Made by a program: the position numbers and the translations under genes. A DNA stretch of 64,000 bases from Paralithodes platypus (lineage: Eukaryota > Arthropoda > Malacostraca > Decapoda > Lithodidae): NCBI GenBank assembly GCA_032716605.1, contig CM064480.1, positions 48,062,466 to 48,126,465 on the forward strand. Reading direction: 5' to 3'. The notes under the pieces were generated by a model that was not told the DNA's origin, searched no databases, and was given only the letters and a program-made list of their open reading frames with translations. Positions 20,236 through 32,168 of this stretch are shown in pieces. Within the stretch, counting starts at the first letter, position 1; every line of letters starts with the position of its first letter.

Positions 20236-20586
20236 GGTGGTGGTGGTGGGGAGGGAGGGGGGATATTTATTTACATATTCATTTATTTTTTAATTTCCTC
20301 GCTAGACCTTCATCAAGCTTAAATAAAATACTCCCTAGACCTCCCTTCAAGATAAATGTGTAAATTTTTCGAAGGCCGGTTTCTCCTAAAATTACAGACT
20401 CGCTATCGCTCGCCAGGAAACAAATTTGACACCTAAATGGCACGAAAGGTCTAGATATTGGTAAATATATGGAACGAAAAGTTTTAAAATCCACAAACTA
20501 AGGGGCTAACGTCTTAAAATCTCAAAACAAATGGGGCTAAGCATGAGGAAGAAGGGGGACCAGAAAAACTACCTAACTTCCCTTAA
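20236..20586 (+). mobile_element. TTAA MITE family 1, plus orientation
   Basis: Body landmarks CTAGACCTTCATCAAGCTT near 20303 and TCGCTATCGCTCGCCAGG near 20399; ends CTTCCCTTAA with TTAA at 20583-20586. The left terminus merges into a GGT/TG microsatellite. Copy B: 53879-54231. Confidence 0.75.
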
Positions 20587-21077
20587 TCATGTTCCTTACT
20601 CCCTTGAGGATTGCGACGCGTTTTGACCATGTATTCTGGTGATATTTTAGACGATGTTATTCAATTTTGGAAGAACTTGGGAGAGCTAGAAAAATGATTT
20701 GATTACTAGAGATCCTTCCTAAGTAATATATTATCATCCACTAATAACCAGAATATATTTTAAGTATGTGTTCCACAATACTAAAATGGTTAAAACAAAC
20801 AATACTCCACAACTATTAGACATATTATGCTTTACATTGCCCCATTAAACACAGAAAAGGTAATACATCTACCGGTTTCTTTCATATATCAGAAAGAAGA
20901 TAAGTTAATTGAGTAGTGACAAAAACAAAACAAATATGTACACAAACATGTGTAGCCATTATTTGCCTCATTGGCATTTAAGTACATTAATCGAATATAT
21001 ATATATGTTCATGGCCACCCCTTCTCGGGAGTTATGGTGTCTGGCGAAGCAAACCAAAAATATAATAATAATAATAA

Positions 21078-21122
<45 letters not shown>

Positions 21123-21576
21123 AAAATACAACACTATTTTATGTTTTCCTAAAATTACAAATAGGTGCTTTCATTAGATGTTCGTAATCAGAACAGGAAT
21201 ATATTTCACGATATATAATATTTTCCGAAATCATTATAATAGTCATGCCTGCAGCGTGTCTTGAATGTGAAGGTGATAATATGCGGAGAATGTCAATGAA
21301 ATGTAAACCTATAATAATTATATAGAGTATTAAAAAAACTATGTAGGATATTTTATCAAGAACCCCTATTTTCTGATTTCCGGGTATTTCTCCGCCCTGT
21401 GCAACCTGACCATCAACCCGGAAATAGACGATGTGTTTCTCGTTTACATAGCCCCTGGACTGCTTGCCTTGTCCATCTACAGCCTTAATTAAAGCTAATA
21501 TAGCCGTAAAAGCGGTAATACGGAGATAAAGTGGGTGATAACAAGAAGCGTGTGCGTGTCATGTGCAGTTCATAGT
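20587..21576. other. noncoding stretch with (TAA)n array
   Basis: About 1 kb of AT-rich sequence that is near-identical in copy B (54232-55227). It contains a (TAA)n run at 21060-21119. No gene is supported. A ~40-bp stretch near 20646 (TTAGACGATGTTAT) resembles one near 30675. Confidence 0.6.
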
Positions 21577-22075
21577 GATTAAGGGGGTAGTGTTTATGTT
21601 TTGGTCTATTAAGGGGGTAGTGTTTATGTTTTGGTCTATTAAGGGGGTAGTGTTTATGTTTTGGTCTATTAAGGATTCTCTTGGTAGTGTTTAGTTTGTG
21701 GGTCCGATTCAAGGGGGGGGGTAGTGGTTAGGATGGTCTATTAAGGGGGGTTTATGTGTTTATGTGTTGGTCTATTAAAGGGGGTAGTGTTTAGTTTTGG
21801 TCTATTAAAGGGGGTAGTGGTTAGTTTGTTGGTCTATTAAAGGGGGTAGTGGTTAGTTTGTTGGTCTATTAAAGGGGGTAGTGGTTAGTTTGTTGGTCTA
21901 TTAAAGGGGGTAGTGTTTATGTGTGGTCCATTAAGGGGGTAGTGTTTATGTTTTGGTCTATGTAAGGGGGATCATGGTGTTATGTGTTGGTCTATTTAGG
22001 GGGTAGTGTTTATGTTTTGGTCTATTAAGGGGGATGTGTTTATGTTTTGGTCTATTTAGGGGGTAGTGTTTATGT

Positions 22076-22076
<1 letters not shown>
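21577..22076 (+). repeat. 30-bp minisatellite from left end of MITE family 1
   Basis: Units of about 30 bp beginning TTAAGGGGGTAGTGTTTATG then TTTTGGTCTA, with many variants. The unit starts with the TTAA and G-run that begin a family-1 element. The array continues on the other side of the LINE insertion (25620-25976) and runs directly into the element body. Copy B has an uninterrupted, more uniform array at 55228-55740. Confidence 0.85.
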
Positions 22077-22113
<37 letters not shown>

Positions 22114-25100
22114 GACAATGAACGGAGGAAGGAAAAACACAGATAAAACAAAAAGGTCATTTCCTAAAGGCATCCTCATTCATAAAAATGTTGTGCGTAA
22201 CAACTGGATTAAACATTGTTGATTGTAAGTGTTGTGGAAAGCAATTCGAGGGAAGTGAATTCCCAAAGAGTAGTAGCTCTGGGGATAAATGAATTCTGAT
22301 AAAAGCAGAAGGTCTGCATTGTGGAGGAGAAAGTGTAAATTCATGGGCGCTATCATTGCCCTAGTTCTAAGGGAAAGATGTGGAGAAGGCGGCACAATTG
22401 AAGCAAGTACTCCTCGGAACAATGCTGTGTAAAATATCTGTGAATAATGCAAGGGAGGTGCAACGTTTCTTGATGTATGGCTATATGTAGGAAGGTCCTG
22501 TGTGATTGCAAGGGTTATTGATTAATCTAATAGCTTTATGTTGGAATTTTGTTGTTTTCCAACTGCCTCAATGAAACCACTCCACTTCCACCCCACAGAG
22601 GTGAACAGTAATCAATCTGAGAGCGCACATGACTTTATATATTACGGCCAACTGCCTCGTCAGTGAAGAATTCTCGAACTCTGGTACAGGCAGTCCCAGT
22701 TTTTTTAGAGGCATTCTTAGCAATGCTTCTAACATAATGTGTCCAGCTCAAGTTAGTAGTTAATGTTTACACCGAGAATGTCAATACTAGGGAAGTGGGA
22801 ATATTTACATCATTAAAAATATATGGGAGTCAGTGAGATTCTGTCGGTTAGAAAAAGTTAGAATGTACTGGTTTTCTGTGGCATTAAAGGAAAACTAGAT
22901 TCTCTTGTCCCCATTCATTAATTCTAGAAAGGTCATGGTTCAGAGAAATTGCAGTGTTTATGTTTTGAATTTATAAAGATGGGTTGGGGTTGGGGTGAAA
23001 GAATGGTAAATGTGAAGGAACTGTGGAGTGTTGAGGCATCGGCGTAGAGGAATGTATTGGAGTATTATGAGTGGTAGATATGAGATCATTGATATGAATG
23101 AGGAACAGAGTTTGGGGGGCCAAAACTGATCCCTGACGGGAACACAGCATTTTATTGAGTGAAATTGAGAAATAAAGGCCATGTCTACCATTACACGTAT
23201 TTTTCTGTTATGAAGATTAAGAAGAAATTAGTGGGAACGAATGATGCAAGGCCAGTGAATGTGTGACATCGTACGAGACAATAAGGATTGACTGACGACC
23301 AGACTCAATCAAATGCCTTTGATATATCACAGTGCTAGTTGTATGTGTTTGGCACCATGTTGCGGGTCTGTAGCTTGGTTGATTTAGCGTATAAGAAGGC
23401 AAAGAATGTCTGCAGTGATCGACATCGTCTAAAAACCATAGTTGCCTATCACTGATTCATTATTTATATTCTCCAGATGCTTAATTATGTGATTATGTAA
23501 TATAATTTCAAAAAACTTTGCCAAGAGTGGAGTTAATAGCTATTGGTCTGTAGTTTTGATGGGATCTGGAAGAGGGGGGCACCTTTTTTAGGAACTGGAT
23601 GGATGTTTGCTTCTTTCACAGGGTACTGGAAGCATGAGGTATGAGTACACAGACGGAAAAATTTTGCCAATACAGGAGCGAGCACCAAGGAGCAATTCTT
23701 AAGTACTATTGGGAGGAATTTCATTCTGGACCAGGAGGGCCCTTATCTACTGAGAGATTCTGCACAAAATAGTTTTTGGACATGTCTGGTGTGGATCTTA
23801 AGTGAGGGAATTTCAGGTGAATAAAAAATTAAGTACAGGGACCTCTGATTTATTCATCTAAGGTTGAGCCTGGTGGAGAAAAAATATCTGCACAGAAGGT
23901 TAGCTTTACCTCGTGGGTCACTTACAAGATTGCCAGTCGGAGATTTTAATGGTGGAATGGATGAAGCAGTAGTGAAGTGAAGTGGATTTGAATGAGTTAG
24001 AGAAGTAGACCAAAAATATGTGTTATCATTTGGATTATTTAGAAGGTTTATTTGCATGCTTATGGAGAAAGTTTGATTTAGTTAGGTTTAATAACAGTTT
24101 TGGCATGACGTTTCTGATGTTTATCTAAAGTAAATTAAAGGCTTCCAGGGTTTTGATCTGGTATGCAGTGTAGGCACTATGCTTTTTGTTCAGTTACTAT
24201 CCTAGGCACAATTATGGTCAAACACATTTAGGTGAATTAGATCTGTTTTTACTGTTACTTTGATGAGGAATATAAAAGTTTCCATTCAATTTTTACCAAA
24301 TCTTGTATGTGGCTCAAGGTGGAGTGTGGCATCATAGAAAAGAAAGAGGTCCAGGGAATATCAATATAAGAAACCTTGAAGACCCTCCCAGTCTGCCCTA
24401 TCGTAATGCCATTTAGTCACCAAAACAGTTCAGCGTCAGAGTGGAAGGTGTGTAGGTGATAGACAGGTGGCCCTGTATCAGACAGTGATCAGAAGATCCA
24501 AGTGGGGACCTCACTGTCACATCATAAATTTCTGAAGTGGTTGTCTTAAAAATAAGTCCAGTAGGGTGGGAATTATGATTAGGATTATCTGGTACACGGG
24601 TTTGGGTTGGTGTTGACTAGTTGAATGAGATTAAATGAGTGATCCTGCAAATAGCTCACATTCAAGACCAGCATCATCAGTTCCTGGCTGAATGGAGTGA
24701 GCATTCCACATTATGGACATTAAAATCACCAAACACAGTGATTTCAGAAGAAGAAAGCAGGGGCAGTTTAAGTGAGGACACTGAGTTGTGAGGGACAGAG
24801 AAGCAAAAAAGGACTTTGCCTTGGAGGAGTATTTGGGGAAACGGTTTAGATGCAACATATGTATTTAAATTTTTACCAGCAGAAATTAATTTGTATATAG
24901 AATAATCAAATAGGGACAATTGAAAATAGTAACCTCCTCCAGGGCAAATTTCAGATTTTTGCCCCGCCAAGCAACATACACCACCTTTAGGTCTGAAATT
25001 TTGGAGCAGTTGAATAACCTGGAAAATGTAAATCTAGATGTGTCAGATGTGGGATGTACTGGAGTCTCTGTCAAAAAAAGGAGAGTAGGGGGAGTTCTGC

Positions 25101-25140
25101 TTGAAGAAATTGGTGTACAGAACTTGATGTTAGAGTGAAG
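22077..25140 (-). mobile_element. poly(A) LINE of I/Jockey type, minus strand, copy A only
   Basis: On the minus strand it ends in a 33-base poly(A) (T run at 22077-22109). Endonuclease remnants are near 24690-25075, including a GDFNVHN motif at about 24720 followed by a TDDAG segment. Reverse transcriptase remnants lie at 22960-23725: a VPKKG motif near 23580, a degraded SGVPQGSV-like site near 23130, and a YAD motif near 23040 where the catalytic pair should be. A typical C-terminal tail is at 22180-22450. Stops and frameshifts are everywhere, so it is long dead. Family placement beyond I/Jockey-like is uncertain. Confidence 0.75.
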
Positions 25141-25619
25141 CGTCCCCTTATATTACTAAAGAAATAGCTGTACTGACAAGCAGCTTTGGGGACGTTGCAA
25201 CTGCTCTTGACACAGTCGCATTGATTGGACGACCGGGAGGGCCCTGTGTTCAATAACCAACCCTGCCGGGGGGTGGATATCCGAGGGACCACCAGGTTTG
25301 CTCTTAACAATTGTACTGCCATTATTATAAGGTAAGTGTATGGTGTTACATGTATGATATGTAGTGGGGAAGAGTAGTATTTATGGATAGAGGATAGCGA
25401 TGTAGGGCAATGTCGTGAAGTTGGATTGTGTATGTATATAAAAGAGGGTTTTCTGATACCCCTGATGTGTGAGGCAGAAAGATATGTATCCGAGCTACAA
25501 GGCCGGGGAGGAGAAAATGGAATTCAGGCTATTCACTGAGTCTCCCGAAACCTTGGCGGTAGTACTTCCCTGGGCGGGGCTGCATACCCTACTACCTATT
25601 AGTATCTACCTACTTATTG
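25141..25619 (-). other. probable 5' part of the minus-strand LINE
   Basis: 480 bp between the endonuclease remnant and the minisatellite, absent from copy B like the LINE itself. It is probably the LINE's 5' region. No domain is recognised. Confidence 0.45.
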
Positions 25620-26292
25620 CGTCTATTAAGGGGGGTAGGTAGTGTTTATGTTTGGTCTATTAAGGGGGGTAGTGTCTATGGTTTTGGTCTATTAAGGGGG
25701 TGAGTGGTTAGGTTTTGAGTCCTATTAAGGGAGGGTAGTGCTTATGTTTTGGTCTACTAAGGGGTAATGTTATGTTTTGGTCTATTTAATGGGGGTAGTG
25801 TTTATGTTTTGGGGGGGTCTATTAAGGGGTAGTGTTGTAATGTTTGGTCTATTAAGGGCGCCGACTCCAGTGTGTATGTGTCTGGTCTATTAAGGGGGTA
25901 GTGCTTGTGTTTGGTCTATTAAGGGGGTAGTGCTTGTGTCTGGTCTATTAAGGGGGTAGTGCTTGTGTTTGGTCTATTTATATATTTATTTATTGAATCA
26001 TTTTATAGTAACTGCGCTAGACCTCTATCAACCTTAAAAAAACACCACCCTTCAAGACACATTTGTACATTTTTCGGTAGAAAAATGTCCCAGCTGAAGG
26101 CTGGTTCATCCTAGGCTCTCTATCGCTCGGCAGGAAACAACGACACCTAAATGGCACGAAAGGTCTTTATACTGACAAATAAATGGGGCAAATGGTCTTA
26201 ATATCGCCAAACAAATGAGACGAAGGTCTTAAAATCTGAAAACTAATGGGACTAAATATGAAATAGAACAAGCAACTATATCCCCCTTAGCA
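25620..26292 (+). mobile_element. 30-bp repeats plus TTAA MITE family 1 body
   Basis: About ten degenerate 30-bp units (25620-25975) lead into an element body with CTAGACCTCTATCAACC near 26012 and TCGCTCGGCAGGAAAC near 26120. It ends TATCCCCCTTAG near 26290, a mutated CCCCCTTAA end. Copy B has the same body at 55741-56054. Confidence 0.75.
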
Positions 26293-26335
26293 CAATTAAC
26301 ACTTGGGTTACAGCTATGTGTTATTGTCTGACCAG

Positions 26336-26775
26336 CAGTTGTTGTTGTTGCTGTTCCCCAGGCTGTCTGACAGAGCAGCCTCAAGGTCCCAAACAATGCC
26401 AAGTCCACAACCAAGTGCCCCCACAGCACCCTCCCTGCTTACCACTAATAAAGCCCAAGTGACCGAAGCCACTCCAAGGCGAGGAGCTGAGGAGGGTGCG
26501 GAAATGCCCGGGAAACCAAAGCCCGACCCAAGGTCCTGTGCCCCTCAGCAATTATGAAGGAAAATTGAGGGGCAAAAGAAAAATTTGACGCTTTGGCTCC
26601 CAGTCTGCCAACCTCTAGGTTGGCAGTAGGGAGGTCAATCCACGGAAGAGACGCCGTCACTTGAGATCTAGAAAATATATAAGTAAAAGTAACAGTCAGA
26701 GTAAGCTATGGGTGTGGCAGAGAACGCTCAGCTTTCACTCTGATAGACCAGCCCATCACCATTCTGATGAGCTGC
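26336..26775 (-). mobile_element. SINE-like element, second copy, short head
   Basis: Matches 16484-16910 through most of its length (for example GTGACCGAAGCCACTCCA, GGTCAATCCACGGAAGAGAC). On the minus strand it ends in CAACAACAACAACTG. The GC-hairpin head present at 16915-17012 is missing. Direct repeats are not clear. Copy B: 56099-56535. Confidence 0.7.
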
Positions 26776-27985
26776 AGTTTATCCCAGTAGTTATTATTGG
26801 TTAGACACAATACATGGTGAAGGTATTGAGTGATAAGCCTTTACAACGGGTCCTCGTAGCTACTTTCTACTTTCCTATTCTCTGAAGAGGGGAGATGGAA
26901 TGTTGGAGAGAAAGGATGCTGTTGGAGTGGCTTTGTTATGTGTGTCTGTATATGGCTTTATAGATGGATAGTTAGATAACAAAAATATATAGATAGAGAT
27001 AGATACAAAGATATATCCATTAACTTCTATCTTTCTTTTATCCGTATCTATTTATCTTAATCATAAAGAGATAGGTAAAAAGATAGATGCAATTATAATA
27101 GGACAGTAAAGTAAAGTAATAGAAGTACTGAAAGGGTTAATATTAATGCAAATATGCGTCACAGCACTGAAAAGGTTAATAGTACACCATTATATCAGAA
27201 TAGTAAAGCAAAATATCAAAAGTACTCACAGGGCTAATAGTAATGAAAAAACGAGTCAGAGCACTGAAAAAGAATGATAGCACACCAATATATCAAACTA
27301 GTAAAGATACAAAATATACAGTGAGTATTACATGTTAGATTCAATCATTATTATAGGAATCAATTGTTTCAACTCTCATATAATGTTAAGGTGATTTACT
27401 TACAGTGTCTATACATTTATGTGGGTAACTGTATATCTTGAGGGTTTCATTGTAACTTCCTGGTTCCTTTTGTCATGTCAGTCTTGCTTCCCACGCATTT
27501 TAAGTTTACCTCGCACTTATGAGCACCAGGGACTGTACACGTGAATCGGAAGTGAAGATCACATGTTAGAGGTGTGCATGGAGGCGTGCAGGAGAGGTAG
27601 GAGGTATGAAGAAGATTTGTAATACACTTAGACACGAGCTTTGGGGACGATCACATCCCCGGGAGATGTCCCTCTAGTCTCTTTGTAATAGTTTTAATCT
27701 ACTTTTGTTTGAATAATTCAACGTGGTTTGGATATCAGATATCTTTTCCTTTACCTAAAGTAAGGGTGGTGGCGGCGATTATCTATCACATCTATTTATC
27801 TATCAAACTACGAGAGAGCAGGACGGAGAGCAGAGAACCTACCTTCAATCAACCTAAAACTACATTAAACCATACTATAACCTATATAGGAACGTACCAC
27901 AAACGTCTTCCTAACATGGTTAACCCCTTCCGAACATTGGCACTAAACGTCATTGTTACATGATAACAGTGGTGTCAAGAGCCAT
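26776..27985. other. noncoding stretch, decayed satellite units
   Basis: From about 27104 to 27320 there are about two diverged units of the 97-bp satellite that follows at 27990. The remainder to 27985 shows no supported gene. CCATGGTTAACCCCTTCCG near 27922 resembles the end of MITE family 3. Copy B is co-linear at 56536-57765. Confidence 0.55.
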
Positions 27986-27989
27986 TTGT

Positions 27990-28840
27990 TACATAAGTGC
28001 TGACAGGGCAAATAGTAATGAAGAAACGAGTCATAGCACTGGAAAGGTAAATAATGCACCATGGTATCAGGATAGTAAACCAAAGTAACATAAGTACTGA
28101 GAGGGTTAATAGTACTGAAGAAACGAGTCATAGCACTGGAAAGGTAAATAATGCACCATGGTATCAGGATAGTACACCAAAGTAACATAAGTACTGACAG
28201 GGTTAATAGTACTGAAGAAACGAGTCATAGCACTGGAAAGGTAAATAATGCACCATGGTATCAGGATAGTACACCAAAGTAACATAAGTACTGAGAGGGT
28301 TAATAGTACTGAAGAAACGAGTCATAGCACTGGAAAAGTAAATAATGCACCATGGTATCAGGATAGTAAACCAAAGTAACATAAGTACTGAGAGGGTTAA
28401 TAGTACTGAAGAAACGAGTCATAGCACTGGAAAGGTAAATAATGCACCATGGTATCAGGATAGTACACCAAAGTAACATAAGTACTGAGAGGGTTAATAG
28501 TACTGAAGAAACGAGTCATAGCACTGGAAAGGTAAATAATGCACCATGGTATCAGGATAGTACACCAAAGTAACATAAGTACTAACAGGGTTAATAGTAC
28601 TGAAGAAACGAGTCATAGCACTGGAAAGGTAAATAATGCCACCATGGTATCAGGATAGTACACCAAAGTAACATAAGTTACTGAGAGGGTTAATAGTACT
28701 GAAGAAACGAGTCATAGCACTGGAAAGGTAAATAATGCACCATGGTATCAGGATAGTACACCAAAGTAACATAAGTACTGAGAGGGTTAATAGTACTGAA
28801 GAAACGAGTCATAGCACTGGAAAGGTAAAATAGTACACCA
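27990..28840. repeat. 97-bp satellite, about 9 units
   Basis: A direct tandem array with a 97-bp period (unit includes GAAGAAACGAGTCATAGCAC and CATGGTATCAGGATAGTAC). The units are nearly identical. Diverged units lie upstream (27104-27320) and downstream (28841-28960). Copy B has 9 units at 57770-58600. Confidence 0.9.
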
Positions 28841-29047
28841 TTATATGAGGATATTAAGACAACATAATCAAAATAATGAAAGAGTTATGAGTACACCAAT
28901 ATATGGATAATAAATCAAAATAATTGGTATAGTGAAAGAGTTAAGAGAAGGCCATTATATTAGTCTGGGAAGGCAAAGTGTACCCGACAGGTGACACCGT
29001 GAGGACAAAGGCTGTGCGGCTGACATCAGGGCCTGGAGCTGACGTAC

Positions 29048-29272
29048 TGGTGGTGGTGGGAGGGAAGAGGTGGTGTGGGGTGGTGGGGGAGGTGGTGGAG
29101 ATGGTGGAGGAGTGGGGGGGGGGGGGAGGAGGAGTGGAGGTGGTGGTGTGGTTATGATGGTGGAGGGGTGGGAGGTGGTGGTGGTGGAGGTGGGCGGGAG
29201 GAGGTGGTGTGGTGGTGGAGGAGGCGGTGGTGATGAAAGGGGTGGGGGAGGTGATGTGGTGAAGTAGAGACC
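29048..29272. repeat. GGT/GGA-rich low-complexity repeat
   Basis: G-rich imperfect triplets including a run of 12 G at 29114-29127. Gly/Val-rich frames in it are artefacts. It differs in length in copy B (58816-59036). Confidence 0.9.
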
Positions 29273-29477
29273 ATTATCAATAGAGATCGGCCAACTTCCA
29301 CCATATTGGTGCCACTGCTGTCATTAGCCACTCATACACATGGTATTCAGCAACTCAGCTAGAGGATTATATAGTTCAGTCTTGCGATCAAAAATCCTCA
29401 TGATCAAAAATAATGTGTCATCCCGTGGTTTGTTTATTTCGGCTCCAAAATGGCGGCCAAAGAGACGGATGACCTCT

Positions 29478-29554
29478 CTCTCTCTCTCTCTCTTACCACA
29501 GGATCTCCTCTAGGGTGGAGGAGGGAGAAGGATTTGTTTGTGAGGGGGGGGGGG

Positions 29555-29599
<45 letters not shown>

Positions 29600-29997
29600 G
29601 AAGGTAGGTAGGTAGGTAGGTAAGTAGATAGGTAGGTAGGTAGGTAGATAGAAAATAGATAAATATATAGATAGATAAAATTTAATATATAGATAGATAT
29701 ATATACTGTATATAGATAGATATACAGATAGATAAATATATAGATTGATAAAGTGTGTGATGGTTGCGGTGAGGGTGGCGATAGATAGCTGTATACATAG
29801 ATCGAGAAATAAATAAATAGGTACATTCATACATACATACAAACTTACATACATACATACATACAAATACAGAGAGAGTGAGAGAGAGGTCTGGGTCTGT
29901 CGCGGTAAGAGTGGGGTCTTTAGGAGCTATCTATACGGAAAATTGGTGTGGGTTAGCTATGTGTGTTTAGCGTGTACGTGTGTGTGTGAGTGTATGT

Positions 29998-30029
<32 letters not shown>

Positions 30030-30160
30030 TTGTAGGGAGAGCGAGAAACAAGGTAGATTATCTAGTACACCTTACAGTATTTTTGTACTCACTCTCTCAC
30101 ACACACACACGCTCTTTCTCTCTCTCTCTCTCTCTTTCTCTTTCTCTTTCTCTCTCGCGA
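29478..30160. repeat. cluster of microsatellites (CT, GATA, GGTA, TG, TCTC)
   Basis: CT run at 29478-29492; (GATA)n and (GGTA)n at 29554-29650; CATA runs near 29830-29870; TG run at 30004-30030; CT-rich run at 30115-30155. All differ in length from copy B (59250-59900). Confidence 0.9.
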
Positions 30161-31446
30161 GATTGGATTTCTGAGGTAGTGGAAAAGAGTTGGAAAAACA
30201 GTTTTAAAGATATGGCGGTAATTACATGGTCATTGGAAACTAATAGTTACTTATTGAAGGCAAAAAACATTTTGGGCATCATAAATAAAATAAAATCAAG
30301 TAAGGATACTGTCATGACCCCAGTGGATTAGACACAGCTAAGCTTAATTGACTCTTTCAGATACATATACGTATTTTCCTCTCTATTCTTACTAACATTA
30401 GACGCTAAACTCATTACACCTGGTTAAATGAATTATTTGGTTGTTAGATAATAGCTTCTTAGCCATTTCTCTAGCATTAAATTTGACTAAAGGTATAATA
30501 AATTCCTCACATAATTTAATTATGTGTGGTAGTACAACGCAGTTGTTGTCAAAATATGGACTCGATCATAGTTCTTTATATTTCAGTTATGATTATTTAG
30601 ATATTTATGTTACCAATTCTGATGTTAATCCTCTGAAGATTATGACACATTATGACAGTATATTATGGCTATCATTAGACGATGTTATGCAATTTAAGAA
30701 GGATCTGTGGGAAATCATGATGGTAAAGACTCTCAATTAACCCACTGATTTCCATATACCCCTTCTAATAATTATGAACAAATCGTCTAATAATAGAAAC
30801 AATGAAATGAATGCGTCATCGTATCTTCTATGGGTTAATAGCTGTTCTTTGTTGATAAATACATGTTTATAGGACAACACTGAATATAACATATCTTCAA
30901 TCTTGATCTTGAAAGGATAGCTATGGTAAGATGTGATAAGGAGTTGCTAGAAACCCTGTTCCCTTTGTCTGGGCTTCCTCATTGTTTCTGTTTGTGTCTC
31001 ACCTACACAGGTGAGCTCCAGCTAGGTCTCACAAACGCCTCCTCCTCCTATTCATTTCACTACATTTGACAAGCACACCACACGTCTTTCCAATACATCC
31101 AGAAGCAAAATTTTTAAGATGACCGCCATCCGCCATTAATTTGGCTTTGTCAGTCTTTTAACTTTGGCGAAGACACGTGTTACAGTCAGCTATGCCATTT
31201 ATCTCCCTCATACACATAGGTAAATAACCAAATATTGTTCACAATATTATATTATTTATTGTAATGAGTGCTTAAATGGATTGGGGATCTATGATTACAC
31301 TTTTAGGATATTTATTCTTAAACTTATTTCTGGAATGCACGTCGTATAAGAAAATAGCCTTTTTTTGTACTCCTCTCCCTCTCCCTCTCCCTCTCCCTCT
31401 CTTTTCCCAGATATACGAAAGATCACTTAATTATAACTGTTATGTT
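30161..31446. other. AT-rich noncoding stretch
   Basis: No gene is supported. A 99-codon open frame at 30441-30740 lacks an ATG start and is broken in copy B, so I do not call it. A CCCTCT repeat lies at 31374-31402. Confidence 0.55.
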
Positions 31447-31640
31447 ACTAACCCATCTGTCCCTAACTAACTTTCGAATCCTGCCACGGACATTAGTTCC
31501 AGGGCAGTAGTTCCCATTCCAATTTTTCCCTTACCCACTCTAAACCACTGTTTGGACACTTGATCCTCAGTGTTTTGGAGGACAAGCAGTCTAGAGGAGT
31601 CACTAGACCTGTTGTTGCTTGATTTCCTTTGTACTCCTTT
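31447..31640 (+). mobile_element. 5'-truncated CR1-like LINE (3' UTR only)
   Basis: About 190 bp nearly identical to the 3' UTR at 3456-3645 (for example CCACGGACATTAGTTCCAGG, CACTTGATCCTCAGTG), without coding sequence upstream. It is a typical severe 5' truncation. It ends in TTGTACTCC repeats and then CT/TA microsatellite. Copy B: 61180-61378. Confidence 0.85.
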
Positions 31641-31643
31641 GTA

Positions 31644-31690
<47 letters not shown>

Positions 31691-31716
31691 GGTATATATA
31701 TATACAGGTATATACC

Positions 31717-31804
<88 letters not shown>
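31641..31804. repeat. (TA)n microsatellite
   Basis: A long TA array with ACCGGTA and CATA interruptions that directly follows the LINE tail. The copy B array is shorter and uninterrupted (61387-61444). Confidence 0.95.
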
Positions 31805-31806
<2 letters not shown>

Positions 31807-31811
31807 CATGA

Positions 31812-31905
31812 TGAATGATTGCAACCGCCAATAATCGAACTCGGGACCCACAAACAGGACGACAGTGCTCTACCAATGTACCAGTGTACTACCAAGAAGG
31901 TTAAT
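31812..31905 (-). mobile_element. tRNA-derived SINE head (likely)
   Basis: Read on the minus strand it has TGGTAGAGCAC (A-box like) and CCCGAGTTCGATTAT (B-box like) at tRNA spacing. The acceptor ends do not pair and mismatches are many, so it is a tRNA-derived repeat and not a tRNA gene. Copy B: 61455-61545. Confidence 0.55.
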
Positions 31906-31953
31906 GGTTTGGCACACACTATTAGTACGTATCCCTTGACGATATAATTATAT

Positions 31954-32168
31954 ACAGTGTCCCGAAATAGACGTGCCAAACTGGATATGATTATACAGAT
32001 AATTCTAAGCATGACATATTTCATAACAAGAGTTACCTATTTCAACCGTTTAAAAGGTGTTTCTGTAACAAGTACAATTTTGAATTTTGCTTATAGAATA
32101 TTTTAAGCTTAGAATATTTTTCCGAACCTAATCCTGAAATTTGACACGTTTATTTCGAGACACCCTGT
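31954..32168. mobile_element. mariner-like MITE
   Basis: 215 bp between TA dinucleotides. The inverted ends are ACAGTGTCCCGAAATAGACG and the complement of CGTTTATTTCGAGACACCCTGT. ACAGGGTGTCCC-type ends with TA targets are typical of mariner elements. There is no transposase. Copy B: 61594-61809. Confidence 0.75.

Noticed and set aside
29070..29267. Gly-rich protein (also 58746-59041)
   Set aside because: A G-rich triplet repeat; frame and length vary with homopolymer length.
29434..29866. Long Tyr/Ile/Leu-rich open frames on the minus strand
   Set aside because: They are (GATA)n, (GGTA)n and related microsatellites read as protein; length and frame change between copies A and B.
30441..30740. 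99-codon open frame as a small host gene
   Set aside because: It has no ATG, no known motif, AT-rich composition, and copy B has changes that break it.
31493..31876. Tyr-Ile repeat open frames on both strands
   Set aside because: They are (TA)n read in several frames, fused to the LINE tail and a tRNA-like repeat.
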